A stretch of 64,000 nucleotides of DNA from NCBI GenBank assembly GCA_051656605.1, contig JBOGCF010000056.1:62001-126000 (forward strand), read 5' to 3'. A program made the translations under genes and the position numbers. This stretch comes from UBA12018 sp051656605 (GTDB taxonomy: Bacteria; Bacteroidota; Bacteroidia; Bacteroidales; CAMTPD01). The notes under the pieces are model-generated. The model was given only the letters and a program-made list of their open reading frames with translations, ran no database searches and was not told the DNA's origin. Shown piece by piece: positions 9,481 to 16,817 of the stretch (its first letter is position 1; each line of letters starts with the position of its first letter).

Positions 9481-9903
9481 TCACATAATAAAAGTAGGAG
9501 GAGCGCGAAGGGAATGTGCACGAGGAACCCATGCACAATACAACGAAGCATCAGGAGCGATAGCATATCGAACCTCTTCGTTGTGAAGTATAGTCAATAA
9601 ATCGGGCAAAAGCTGATCGAAAAGAATAGCCGTTACCAAGAATGGAAAATCGTTATCAATCAGGTTTTGATACGAAAGCACATGCTCGTCTTGATTCTTC
9701 TTCAAAGAATAAGTCAGCTTGTTAGGGCAGCTGTCAGAGCAAGGAAAATGTGCGTCTTTATCATCCGTATGTCGTTGATCCTGGCAATGTGTGCCCGCTG
9801 CCAACGTATCATCCCTGTGATGGTGATGAGGTACAACAATCGTGGTCAGCAAAAGAATGCCAACAAATGAAAGAAGCCATTTTATGAATCTACTACGTTT
9901 CAT
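9481..9903 (-). CDS. Small His-rich membrane/periplasmic protein upstream of the metal pump
   Basis: A protein of about 140 residues. Starting at the second ATG (9903) gives MKRSRFIKWLLS followed by a hydrophobic helix, a good signal anchor; an ATG six codons earlier (9921) is possible. Directly after the helix is VVPHHHHRDD, then TH.QDQRH..DKDAH and a CSDSC pair, all potential metal ligands. The C-terminal half is not recognised with certainty; it resembles small Bacteroidetes DUF6769-type proteins found near cation-efflux genes. It lies 132 bp upstream of the adaptor in the same orientation, so a role as a periplasmic metal-binding or sensing partner of the pump is likely, but inferred. Confidence 0.72.
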   Translation of the reverse strand: MKRSRFIKWLLSFVGILLLTTIVVPHHHHRDDTLAAGTHCQDQRHTDDKDAHFPCSDSCPNKLTYSLKKNQDEHVLSYQNLIDNDFPFLVTAILFDQLLPDLLTILHNEEVRYAIAPDASLYCAWVPRAHSLRAPPTFIM

Positions 9904-10047
9904 TGTCTCGATTGTGTACATGAATTATTTCCCGAAAATAGTTTTTATCGACAACAAATTCAAGAAAAGAAATATTTAGAGTGCTATTTTATTCAAAGTT
10001 AACAGTCTCCTCTTTTCTTTGGATAAGATTACGTGTTAACGAATAAA

Positions 10048-11148
10048 CTAAACGGAAGGGATGGTAACTAAGTCGTAGTTGGTACTTCGGCCCGACTTCT
10101 CATCTTTGCATAAGATCCCTTTGGCAATAAGGTCTTGGATGTCGCGTAAAGCTGTGTCTGATGAGCATTTTGTTATTTTTGCCCATTTAGAAGATGTAAG
10201 CTTTCCGTCAAAACCGTCGAGCAAACGATTCAGCATCTTATGTTGTCGGTCGTTGAGAGTCGTGGTGCGATGAGTCTCCCAAAACCGAAACTTTGCCAAG
10301 ATTGAATCAAGAGTACCTTCAGTAGCCTCAAGTGCGCGCTTTAGGCATTCGAGATACCAAACGATCCACTGTGTTAAATCGCCACTACCTCGTTGGGTTT
10401 GTTCCAGGACTTTGTAATAGGTCTTGCGATCTTCTAAGATTTGGCTTGACATACTATAAAAACGTTGCGAACTGCCATCACTACGGGCTAACAACATATC
10501 GGCTATCGCACGGGCAATGCGCCCGTTTCCATCATCAAAAGGATGTATCGTAACAAACCAAAAGTGAGCAACGGCTGACTTCAATACCGGATCAAGATTA
10601 CTCGACTGATTAATCCATTTCAAAAACTCGAGCATTTCTTTGGAAAGATTGTTTGGATGAGGTGCTTGATAATGAACTTTTTCATGTCCCATCGCACCGG
10701 AGACAACTTCCATTTCTCCTGTTCGATACTGACCTACTTCAATACGATACATGCCACTCCAACCAGTAGGAAATAGGGCTGCATGCCAACCAAAAAGTCT
10801 TTCCTCGGTAAGTTCATTTGCAAAGTTTTGCGTTGCATCCAACATCATTTCTACAACACCGTCAACGTTTCGTGAAGAATGAACAAGGTTCTGTTTGTCA
10901 AAACCCAATCTTCGCGCAATGGACGATCGTACTTGCTCTTTATCTAAATGTTCTCCTTCTATCTCTGTCGATTTAAGAACATCCAGCGTTAGCGTAGTAA
11001 GCATGGCCTCTTCTCGAAGAGAAAAGCCAAGGCTTTCCATTCTGCCTACAAGTCGCCCTTGCATGTTACGAACCGTAGCAAGTAGTGATAATATTTCGTC
11101 GTGATTGTATCGAAACAAGTGCCAATTTGAATGCTGGTGTATAAACAT
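10048..11148 (-). CDS. Fic family protein, class II (self-inhibited), with C-terminal winged helix
   Basis: Predicted protein AMPylase or de-AMPylase. The 366 residues contain an N-terminal DUF4172-like helical domain (about 1-90), the Fic core with the full motif HPFDDGNGRIAR (202-213), where H202 is the catalytic base, and a C-terminal winged-helix segment (about 306-355, TSSKWAKITKCSSDTALRDI). The inhibitory motif (S/T)xxxE(G/N) is present in cis as S60-TEI-E64-G65, which places it among class II Fic proteins whose own N-terminal helix blocks ATP binding. No separate antitoxin gene is adjacent. The promoter region carries a palindrome, consistent with autoregulation through the winged helix. 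Targets are unknown. Confidence 0.92.
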   Translation of the reverse strand: MFIHQHSNWHLFRYNHDEILSLLATVRNMQGRLVGRMESLGFSLREEAMLTTLTLDVLKSTEIEGEHLDKEQVRSSIARRLGFDKQNLVHSSRNVDGVVEMMLDATQNFANELTEERLFGWHAALFPTGWSGMYRIEVGQYRTGEMEVVSGAMGHEKVHYQAPHPNNLSKEMLEFLKWINQSSNLDPVLKSAVAHFWFVTIHPFDDGNGRIARAIADMLLARSDGSSQRFYSMSSQILEDRKTYYKVLEQTQRGSGDLTQWIVWYLECLKRALEATEGTLDSILAKFRFWETHRTTTLNDRQHKMLNRLLDGFDGKLTSSKWAKITKCSSDTALRDIQDLIAKGILCKDEKSGRSTNYDLVTIPSV

Positions 11149-11159
11149 AGCCGTAGTAT

Positions 11160-11190
11160 TTGCGGTAAATATACGTTCTATTTACCGCAA
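11160..11190. promoter_or_regulatory. Perfect 12-bp inverted repeat at the fic promoter (candidate operator)
   Basis: TTGCGGTAAATA (11160-11171) and TATTTACCGCAA (11179-11190) are exact reverse complements separated by 7 bp. On the minus strand TATATTTA inside the repeat differs by one base from the Bacteroidetes -7 element TAnnTTTG, so a bound protein would cover the promoter. The repeat ends 12 bp from the fic start codon. Confidence 0.6.
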
Positions 11191-11198
11191 TCTGAAAT

Positions 11199-11223
11199 AA
11201 TCGCCGCACATTTTGCGGCGATT
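11199..11223 (-). terminator. GC-rich hairpin between DUF4249 gene end and fic promoter
   Basis: AATCGCCGCA and TGCGGCGATT form a perfect 10-bp stem with a 5-nt loop. It lies 33 bp past the stop of the upstream DUF4249 gene in the direction of transcription. There is no strong U-run, so termination is likely but not certain. Its GCGG words resemble those in the neighbouring fic palindrome, so it could also be part of the operator. Confidence 0.45.
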
Positions 11224-11255
11224 AAGGGGCTTATTCACCGCAACGCGGAGTTTTG

Positions 11256-12248
11256 TTATTCTCCTTGTTCGGGAAATATATCTTTGAAATCGATTTTTTG
11301 ATGGCTTGTTTGCACGGTACCGAGTATGCCAACTCCGCCATTGATGTTGCTGAAGTGGTACTTGGGTTCTGCAAAGCCAAAGTCGGTAAGGCTGCCGGTT
11401 ATGGATTCGTCTTCAACGTTCAATACGCCTGTGAGGTATTTATAGTACGATTCGGATAAGGTATATAGATAAAAATCTCTTGACCTGTTTTCTATGAAAT
11501 CCGGAGAAGTAGTTCGTACAATCTCCCGAATAGTCATTGTATAAGTCTTGCCGTTGATCAGATCATCTGTAAACGTGCGTCCGCCTTTACCCTCAATTAA
11601 ATTGTCAGATGCCGAACCGTCGATGATTGATTGTTGGGCAATGAAAACAGGATCTCTCGAGTAATCGATCAGATCTAGTGTAAAGGGTGCATTGTCTATG
11701 CGTATGCAATAGAAGTTTCGCATGGCAGCGTCATCCGTAAAGGTTATCGAGTACGTGATAATGTGTTTATAACCATACCCCATGCTTCCGTCTGGTTTAA
11801 CAATCGTGGATAACGGATCGTCTGTTGTAATATATGAGATCTTGATATCTTCAATGGGTACTAACTCGGGAAGAATGTCCTCAGCCCAAGCTGTACCTAA
11901 CGACGTATTTGCAACAACCTTGATATGATCTCCGGTTTTAGGAGTGTAGGAGGATGTATACATTCCTTTGTTTACCAGGCTGGTGTCCGGAGTCCATTTC
12001 ATCTTTTGATAAAAGGTCTGATTGACATACAGGTCAACATCGGCATCGTTGATTCCAATGTTCGACTTATCGGGGTCGGGAAAGAAAACCGTACGACTCA
12101 CACTGGCCATCACAATGGTATCGGGCGAAACAATACTGTTCAATACAACTTTCGGATCGGGGCGGTATTTCTCAAGGTTCAAGTCGGTATAGCACGAAGA
12201 CAAACAGCACAAGATTGTGCAGAGTGGCAAATATAGTTTTCTCTTCAT
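11256..12248 (-). CDS. DUF4249 domain lipoprotein
   Basis: A 330-residue lipoprotein with signal peptide and lipobox (LCCLSSCYTD, Cys about residue 20), then the DUF4249 pattern: a first beta-sandwich with PKVVLNSIVSPD and the following VSRTVFF, GDHIKVVANTSLGTAWAEDILP, and a C-terminal part with the ESYYKYLTGV helix and the GGVGILG motif seen in this family. Such proteins are almost always encoded next to TonB-dependent receptors in Bacteroidetes and are thought to be surface partners of them; the ligand is unknown. Its start is 4 bp after the stop of the receptor gene, so the two are cotranscribed and probably form one outer-membrane complex. Confidence 0.9.
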   Translation of the reverse strand: MKRKLYLPLCTILCCLSSCYTDLNLEKYRPDPKVVLNSIVSPDTIVMASVSRTVFFPDPDKSNIGINDADVDLYVNQTFYQKMKWTPDTSLVNKGMYTSSYTPKTGDHIKVVANTSLGTAWAEDILPELVPIEDIKISYITTDDPLSTIVKPDGSMGYGYKHIITYSITFTDDAAMRNFYCIRIDNAPFTLDLIDYSRDPVFIAQQSIIDGSASDNLIEGKGGRTFTDDLINGKTYTMTIREIVRTTSPDFIENRSRDFYLYTLSESYYKYLTGVLNVEDESITGSLTDFGFAEPKYHFSNINGGVGILGTVQTSHQKIDFKDIFPEQGE

Positions 12249-12252
12249 CTCT

Positions 12253-14685
12253 TTAGAATTTATACGTGTACGAAACAGAAGGAATAATCGGGAATATAGA
12301 CAGTGTCTGGAACTTTGGCGGAACCGGCTTTCCCGAAGTCGTTTGCTTTATGGTGCTCTTTTGTATAACGATCGGGTTCATTCGGCTATACGCGTTGTAG
12401 ATGCTTACATTCCAAATACCCATTCGTCCGTTCTTTTGTGGGCGATAGATGTTCATTCCCAGATCGAGACGATGGTATGCCGGCAGTCGAACGTTGTTTT
12501 TCGAGTCGTAATAGTCGATACCCCAGCCGTCTTTGTATGGTACGGAAGGTGCGATAAATGACGGAAACCCCGCGGAAGGCAAGTCTTGATAGTTTTCGAG
12601 CGAAAGCGTCACACGATTACCGGTCATGTACGTCCATCCGCAATTGATGTCTATATTGGAATTGATCGAGTAAGACAACGCAATGTTTAGCTTATGCCTG
12701 TTATCGTACTTCGAAGGGAAATCCCGACCTTGGTTTATTTCGGCAAAGTGGCGGTTTGTCCACATTAAGCCATAACCGACAAAGCCTTTGAGGCGACCTA
12801 TGTTTTTCTCTGCCATAAAGTCTACACCGTAGGCCGTACCCGAACCTGAAGTTAATTTGCTGTCCCAATGCGTTGACGACGGCAGCAAGTTGTATCCGTC
12901 TTTGTACTCAAGGAGGTTATTCATCCACTTGTAATAACCTTCTACCGAAAAGGTGTAATTGTTGTTCTGAGAATAATACAACCCCATCGAAACCTGATCA
13001 CTAATCAACGGTTTGAATTTTTCATTGATCGGCATCCAAAAGTCGGTAGGCAAACTAATGTAGCTGTCGCTTACTTGTTGCACAAACTGACTCATACGAG
13101 CATAGCCGGCTTTAAGGCTTAACTGCTGCGAAAGACTCACGCGGGCCGAAAGTCTGGGTTCGACCGTGAAATATGTTTTATTTCTAACGCTGAAACCATT
13201 GAGGCGAATACCGGCATTGACCTTGAATGCTGATGAAAACGCAATATCATCATCGACGTACACACTGAACTCATTTCCCCGAAGTGTTTGATTGGTGTAG
13301 ATCGAATCGGATTGTATTCCCGGGTTGGAGCTGATGTTTCGTATCTTCTCCGGATTGAAATGGTGGTAGGTATAATTTGCACCGAAAAGCAGGCGGTGGT
13401 TTTCGGTAAATGCATACGCAAGTCGGGCATTGAAGGAAACATCATTTATGCCGTTCTGTGTATTTCGCTCGTTGTACTCTCTGGTGTAATCCTCTTCTCC
13501 TTTATTGCCAAATGTGTCTTCGACAGACTGATTCATTGATGAGGTATAGCGCGTATATGATGCGTTGAGTTCCAGTTTTAGTCTGTCGTTGAGATTCTTT
13601 TGCCAGTTGAGAGCGGTAAGAAGATTGCCCCATTTCAACTTGTTGATATCCTCTCCGGTATAGCTCGCTTCCGTTTCATTCGTCGAAAATTGCTTTTCGC
13701 CAATCTTTAACCTGTCGGCACCGTAATAAAAGAGAAGCGAAAGCTTGCTTTGATCCTTGCAAAGATGGTTGATCTTGAAGTTGAGATCGGTAAAAGAGTA
13801 GCCGCCGATCACCTTTCTGCCCATCTTCTTCTCTTTGATATTCATGAGGGCAAGAGCCGGAACGGAAACGAGTTCGAGCCACGATCTACGCATCGAAAAA
13901 GCAAACGACGTGCGACCTTTCACGATTGGTCCGCCAATGTTTACATTACCCGAAGTGAGTCCGAGCATAAGACTTCCATGGTAGTTGTGGTAATCCCCGT
14001 CTTTGGTTTTAATGTCTACTACGCTCGACAGCCGTCCGCCGTATCTGGCCGGAAAAGCAGCTTTGTAAAAAGAAATATCGTTAATGGCTTCGACATTAAA
14101 AGCAGAGAACAATCCGCCCAAGTGGTTGATCTGATACAGCGGATTGCCATCAATTAGGAAAAGATTTTCATCATCGTTGCCACCGCGCACATACATGCCG
14201 GCAAAACCTTCGATACCGGCCGAAACACCCGGCTGCATTTGCAATGCTTTGATCACGTCGGCTTCGCCAAAGACTCTCGGCACATTCTTGATGTCGGCTT
14301 GCTTTAAGGTTGTTAATCCCATTTGCGACGATTGCAACTTGTCGTTTTTACGAGCCGTTACCATCACTTCGTTTATAGAATTAATCTTTCGGGCAAGGTA
14401 TACCTTAACAGGCTTTGTATTTGTGGGATCGAAGTGAACCTTTTGTTCGTTGTAGCCGATAAAGGAGACAAAGACAGCAGAAGCGTCTTCGGGGAGATTA
14501 AGACAAAAGTATCCTTTATCAATTGAAAACGTTCCCGTTTTTTTGTTTTCATCGTTAATGTTTGCCGCAACAAGAGGCTCTTTCGTTTGCGCGTCGTAAA
14601 TATAGCCCTCCACCTTTCTGGCAGCAGCCCATTGTACACAGCACGAAAGCAAACAGATTGGAAAAAGATGTTTGGTGATATTCAT
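12253..14685 (-). CDS. TonB-dependent receptor with carboxypeptidase-regulatory-like leader domain
   Basis: An outer-membrane active transporter of 810 residues. Domain order: signal peptide (about 1-22), CarboxypepD_reg-like beta-sandwich (about 23-105, starting VEGYIYDAQTKEPLVAANI), plug (about 115-230, with FAGMYVRGGNDDENLFLIDG), then a beta-barrel of about 570 residues ending in the aromatic tail SVSYTYKF. The family usually pairs with DUF4249 proteins, and a DUF4249 gene follows after 4 bp. No SusD-like gene is present, so this is not a classical polysaccharide locus; the substrate is unknown. A hairpin and two duplicated lipoprotein genes lie upstream and may be cotranscribed. Confidence 0.94.
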   Translation of the reverse strand: MNITKHLFPICLLSCCVQWAAARKVEGYIYDAQTKEPLVAANINDENKKTGTFSIDKGYFCLNLPEDASAVFVSFIGYNEQKVHFDPTNTKPVKVYLARKINSINEVMVTARKNDKLQSSQMGLTTLKQADIKNVPRVFGEADVIKALQMQPGVSAGIEGFAGMYVRGGNDDENLFLIDGNPLYQINHLGGLFSAFNVEAINDISFYKAAFPARYGGRLSSVVDIKTKDGDYHNYHGSLMLGLTSGNVNIGGPIVKGRTSFAFSMRRSWLELVSVPALALMNIKEKKMGRKVIGGYSFTDLNFKINHLCKDQSKLSLLFYYGADRLKIGEKQFSTNETEASYTGEDINKLKWGNLLTALNWQKNLNDRLKLELNASYTRYTSSMNQSVEDTFGNKGEEDYTREYNERNTQNGINDVSFNARLAYAFTENHRLLFGANYTYHHFNPEKIRNISSNPGIQSDSIYTNQTLRGNEFSVYVDDDIAFSSAFKVNAGIRLNGFSVRNKTYFTVEPRLSARVSLSQQLSLKAGYARMSQFVQQVSDSYISLPTDFWMPINEKFKPLISDQVSMGLYYSQNNNYTFSVEGYYKWMNNLLEYKDGYNLLPSSTHWDSKLTSGSGTAYGVDFMAEKNIGRLKGFVGYGLMWTNRHFAEINQGRDFPSKYDNRHKLNIALSYSINSNIDINCGWTYMTGNRVTLSLENYQDLPSAGFPSFIAPSVPYKDGWGIDYYDSKNNVRLPAYHRLDLGMNIYRPQKNGRMGIWNVSIYNAYSRMNPIVIQKSTIKQTTSGKPVPPKFQTLSIFPIIPSVSYTYKF

Positions 14686-14711
14686 TAGTCAGTAGATGGT
14701 TAAAGGTTGAT

Positions 14712-14757
14712 AGCACGAAGCTATAAGTAAGCAAGTAGCCTCGTGCTTCTTTTTTTA
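14712..14757 (+). terminator. Hairpin with plus-strand T-run between TonB receptor and lipoprotein genes
   Basis: AGCACGA-a-GCTA pairs with TAGC-c-TCGTGCT around a 12-nt loop and is followed by TCTTTTTTT on the plus strand. All flanking genes are on the minus strand, where the same hairpin has no U-run. It may stop antisense transcripts or partly attenuate minus-strand read-through into the receptor gene. Confidence 0.5.
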
Positions 14758-14761
14758 TAGA

Positions 14762-15205
14762 TTATTCGTTTTCTAATGCGAGTGTCATCTGTTTGTAGAG
14801 ATCTTCTCCATCTTCTGTTACTTTGTAAGTGACGTTTCCGGAATACTTTACTTTAGCAGAAGAGGACGTGGTGTATACTCCGCTAAAGTCGAGGCCACCT
14901 TTTTCTTTATTGATCGTCAAAGGAACATTCGATATAGTAGCAGTCTTTTCTCCTTCAATAATCTCATAGAACTCAAGCTTGCCGGTTTCGTTGTTATGAG
15001 ACTTGAACATAACTTCTTTACCTGTCAAAGGCTTTCCATCGAAAGTTAATACCAGTTTGTTCTTGTCCGCGTCAGATTTGTTACTATAAGTTCCCGATAA
15101 GTAGGAAACTTCAGTTGGTTCGGTCAGTTCATGCTTATCGCAAGAGGTAAAGGCTAATGGTAAACACATGATTAGCATCAGGAGGAAAAGTTTTTTTAGT
15201 TGCAT
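14762..15205 (-). CDS. Small lipoprotein, copy A of a tandem duplicate (DUF4925-like)
   Basis: A 147-residue lipoprotein: basic N-terminus, hydrophobic core and lipobox with Cys in LAFTSCDK (about residue 22). The mature part begins YLSGTYSNKSDADKNKLVLTF and resembles the repeated beta-strand module of Bacteroidetes DUF4925-type lipoproteins, though assignment at this length is tentative. From SGTYSNKSDADK to the C-terminal ENE it is nearly identical to the neighbouring copy B; the signal peptides and the 10-15 residues after the Cys differ. It lies 15 bp downstream of copy B and is probably in the same transcript. Function is unknown; surface or periplasmic location is inferred. Confidence 0.8.
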   Translation of the reverse strand: MQLKKLFLLMLIMCLPLAFTSCDKHELTEPTEVSYLSGTYSNKSDADKNKLVLTFDGKPLTGKEVMFKSHNNETGKLEFYEIIEGEKTATISNVPLTINKEKGGLDFSGVYTTSSSAKVKYSGNVTYKVTEDGEDLYKQMTLALENE

Positions 15206-15220
15206 AGGTCTATGTTTTTA

Positions 15221-15664
15221 TTATTCGTTTTCAAGTGTTAGAGTCATCTGTTTGTAGAGATCTTCTCCATCTTCTGTTACTTTGTAGGTGACATTTCCGG
15301 AATACTTTACTTTAGCAGAAGAGGATGTGGTGTATACTCCGCTAAAGTCGAGTCCACCTTTTTCTCTATTGATCGTCAAAGGAACATTTGATATAGTAAC
15401 AATCTTTTCTCCTTCTATAATGTCGTAAAGTTCGAACTTGCCTGTTTCGTTGTTATACGACTTGAATATAACCTCTTTGCCAGTCAAAGGCTTTCCGTCG
15501 AAAGTTAGTATCAGTTTGTTTTTGTCCGCATCAGATTTATTGCTAAATGTGCCAGATAGGTCGTTGATGCTGGGCGGTGGTTCGGGATATTCTCCTTTAT
15601 CACAAGAGGTAAAGCTCATGGGTATTAAAATCATCAGTAGAAGAATAAAATCTTTTAGTTTCAT
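15221..15664 (-). CDS. Small lipoprotein, copy B of a tandem duplicate (DUF4925-like)
   Basis: Same length as copy A (147 residues), with lipobox Cys in MSFTSCDKGE. The mature N-terminus is Pro-rich (YPEPPPSIND) where copy A has HELTEPTEVS. After that the two match almost residue for residue (SDADKNKL(I/V)LTFDGKPLTGKEV). The few differences within the shared part (for example YNNETGKFELYDI versus HNNETGKLEFYEI) and third-position changes in the DNA show the duplication is recent but not brand new. It is the first gene of the pair; a TTTG-N21-TATTTTTG promoter lies about 170 bp upstream. Function is unknown. Confidence 0.8.
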   Translation of the reverse strand: MKLKDFILLLMILIPMSFTSCDKGEYPEPPPSINDLSGTFSNKSDADKNKLILTFDGKPLTGKEVIFKSYNNETGKFELYDIIEGEKIVTISNVPLTINREKGGLDFSGVYTTSSSAKVKYSGNVTYKVTEDGEDLYKQMTLTLENE

Positions 15665-15835
15665 ACTTTAAATATTTATTGGTTATACAATGTCTGCTCT
15701 ATCCGAAGCTGGTAGAGAAGTGATTTATAAATTGAAAAATAATGAATTGTATTGGTCAATCTTTACATGGTCAAAAGTCGGTGTCTTCACTTGATCAATG
15801 GACACATTGGCTTTTTTTGTCGTAATAGATACATG

Positions 15836-15868
15836 CAAAAATAGAAATAAGGAGATATAATCTGCAAA
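15836..15868 (-). promoter_or_regulatory. Bacteroidetes-type promoter for the duplicated lipoproteins
   Basis: On the minus strand TTTG (15868-15865) and TATTTTTG (15843-15836), a perfect TAnnTTTG -7 element, are separated by 21 bp. The inferred start near 15829 gives a leader of about 165 nt. Confidence 0.6.
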
Positions 15869-15890
15869 AGTTTTTCTTTTTTGAAGTAAT

Positions 15891-15915
15891 TATAGCAATG
15901 TTAACTATTGCTATA
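15891..15915. promoter_or_regulatory. Palindrome upstream of the lipoprotein promoter (candidate operator)
   Basis: TATAGCAAT (15891-15899) and ATTGCTATA (15907-15915) are exact inverted repeats with a 7-bp AT-rich spacer. They lie 22 bp upstream of the minus-strand -33 box, a typical place for an activator site. Confidence 0.4.
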
Positions 15916-16254
15916 GAGGTAATTGTCTGTATTTTACAATAAGCGGGTTTCTTGTGGATTTCAGAAATGCTATTTATCTGTAGTATGCGCGGTTGTTTCG
16001 GGCATTTTGTGTGCTAGATTGGTCGTTTTGATTGATTTTTGAGCTTCAGAAAATGGTGTTTTCACGATTTGTATGATAGGGGGAGGTCGGTTGGAAGAGT
16101 GTCTTTTGCTTGTTTATGAGGTGGTTGTAGCGAAAATGTTGCATGGATTGAGTGAAAACCTTGCTTGGTTTTGGAAAAAAGCATGCAAGGTTCGCAAAAA
16201 AAGTAAGTTTGGTTCTTGAAAGAACCTTATTTGGTTTTTGTGACGGCTATTTTT

Positions 16255-16342
16255 AGTCACCGTGGTGAGTGAAAATAGTATTCACGGTGAGTGCGAACAG
16301 TATTCGTGGTGAGTGTGGAAAGTCTTCACGGTGAGTATTTTC
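16255..16342. repeat. Four tandem 22-bp repeats
   Basis: Units start at 16255, 16277, 16299 and 16321, each exactly 22 bp and each beginning AGT. The shared core is (A/G)(C/T)GGTGAGT, with GGTGAGT at 16264, 16286, 16308 and 16330. Units 2 to 4 share AGT(A/C)TTC before the core. The period equals about two turns of the helix, so the core words fall on one face of the DNA. Confidence 0.8.
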
Positions 16343-16780
16343 GTTTTCAATGAAGACAGTTTGCTCTTTTCGTGAAAACTTTTTTGTGTTTTCATGAAAA
16401 CGATTCGTCATTGTCACGACAATGAGGGGCGTTGTTTTGATAAGGCTGCGGTGTGTAGGGGTATCGGAGGGTGTGTTGGGCCCGAAAGCAAGGAGAGCGA
16501 GTTGAGCATTTACAAGTTGAAAGATATGAAGATAGATTAGATGTTTAATGATAGCTCGGAAGGAAAGTCTTTATAGAGAACGAGGATGGGCTGTAAGTAG
16601 AATGGGCGTTTTCGAAGTAAAGTGCCAGATTATTTTGTGTACTCATTTTGCAGTAATATAGATTAAAAGTTAGTTGTTTTCGCCTGTATTGGCATAATTG
16701 ATAACAGAGTAGATTTCTGTATTAAATGATAGATATTTACAATAAGTAGGGTGGGTGTTTTTTATATGCGCTAAATATAG

Positions 16781-16811
16781 AAAGGCGTGTCGAATAGCTC
16801 GGCACGCCTTT
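16781..16811 (-). terminator. Hairpin after the propeller lipoprotein gene
   Basis: AAAGGCGTGTCGA pairs with TCGGCACGCCTTT (one wobble) around a 5-nt loop, 6 bp past the stop codon on the minus strand. The following minus-strand sequence is AT-rich rather than a pure U-run. Confidence 0.65.
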
Positions 16812-16817
16812 GCTTAT

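Larger units (their letters stand above)
15665..16817. other. 1.15-kb non-coding, repeat-rich interval
   Basis: No convincing coding frame is seen on either strand. The right part (16.0-16.6 kb) is G/T-rich on the plus strand and unlike the flanking genes. It holds a promoter for the lipoprotein pair (15836-15868), a palindrome (15891-15915), stems AACCTTGC/GCAAGGTT (16157-16192), GGTTCTT/AAGAACC (16211-16226), TGAAAAC/GTTTTCA (16373-16394) and CATTGTC/GACAATG (16409-16424), a four-unit 22-bp tandem repeat, and the hairpin of the next minus-strand gene. It could be a decayed gene or a regulatory or structural region. Confidence 0.7.

Noticed and set aside
10048..11148. Fic-antitoxin (two-gene) toxin-antitoxin module
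   Set aside because: No small partner gene is adjacent and the inhibitory motif is within the Fic protein.
12253..14685. SusC/SusD polysaccharide-utilisation locus
   Set aside because: No SusD-like gene or glycoside hydrolase is present; the partner is a DUF4249 protein.
16255..16342. Plasmid or phage replication origin based on iteron-like repeats
   Set aside because: No initiator, partition or phage gene is nearby and the flanks are ordinary chromosomal genes, so only the repeat itself is reported.
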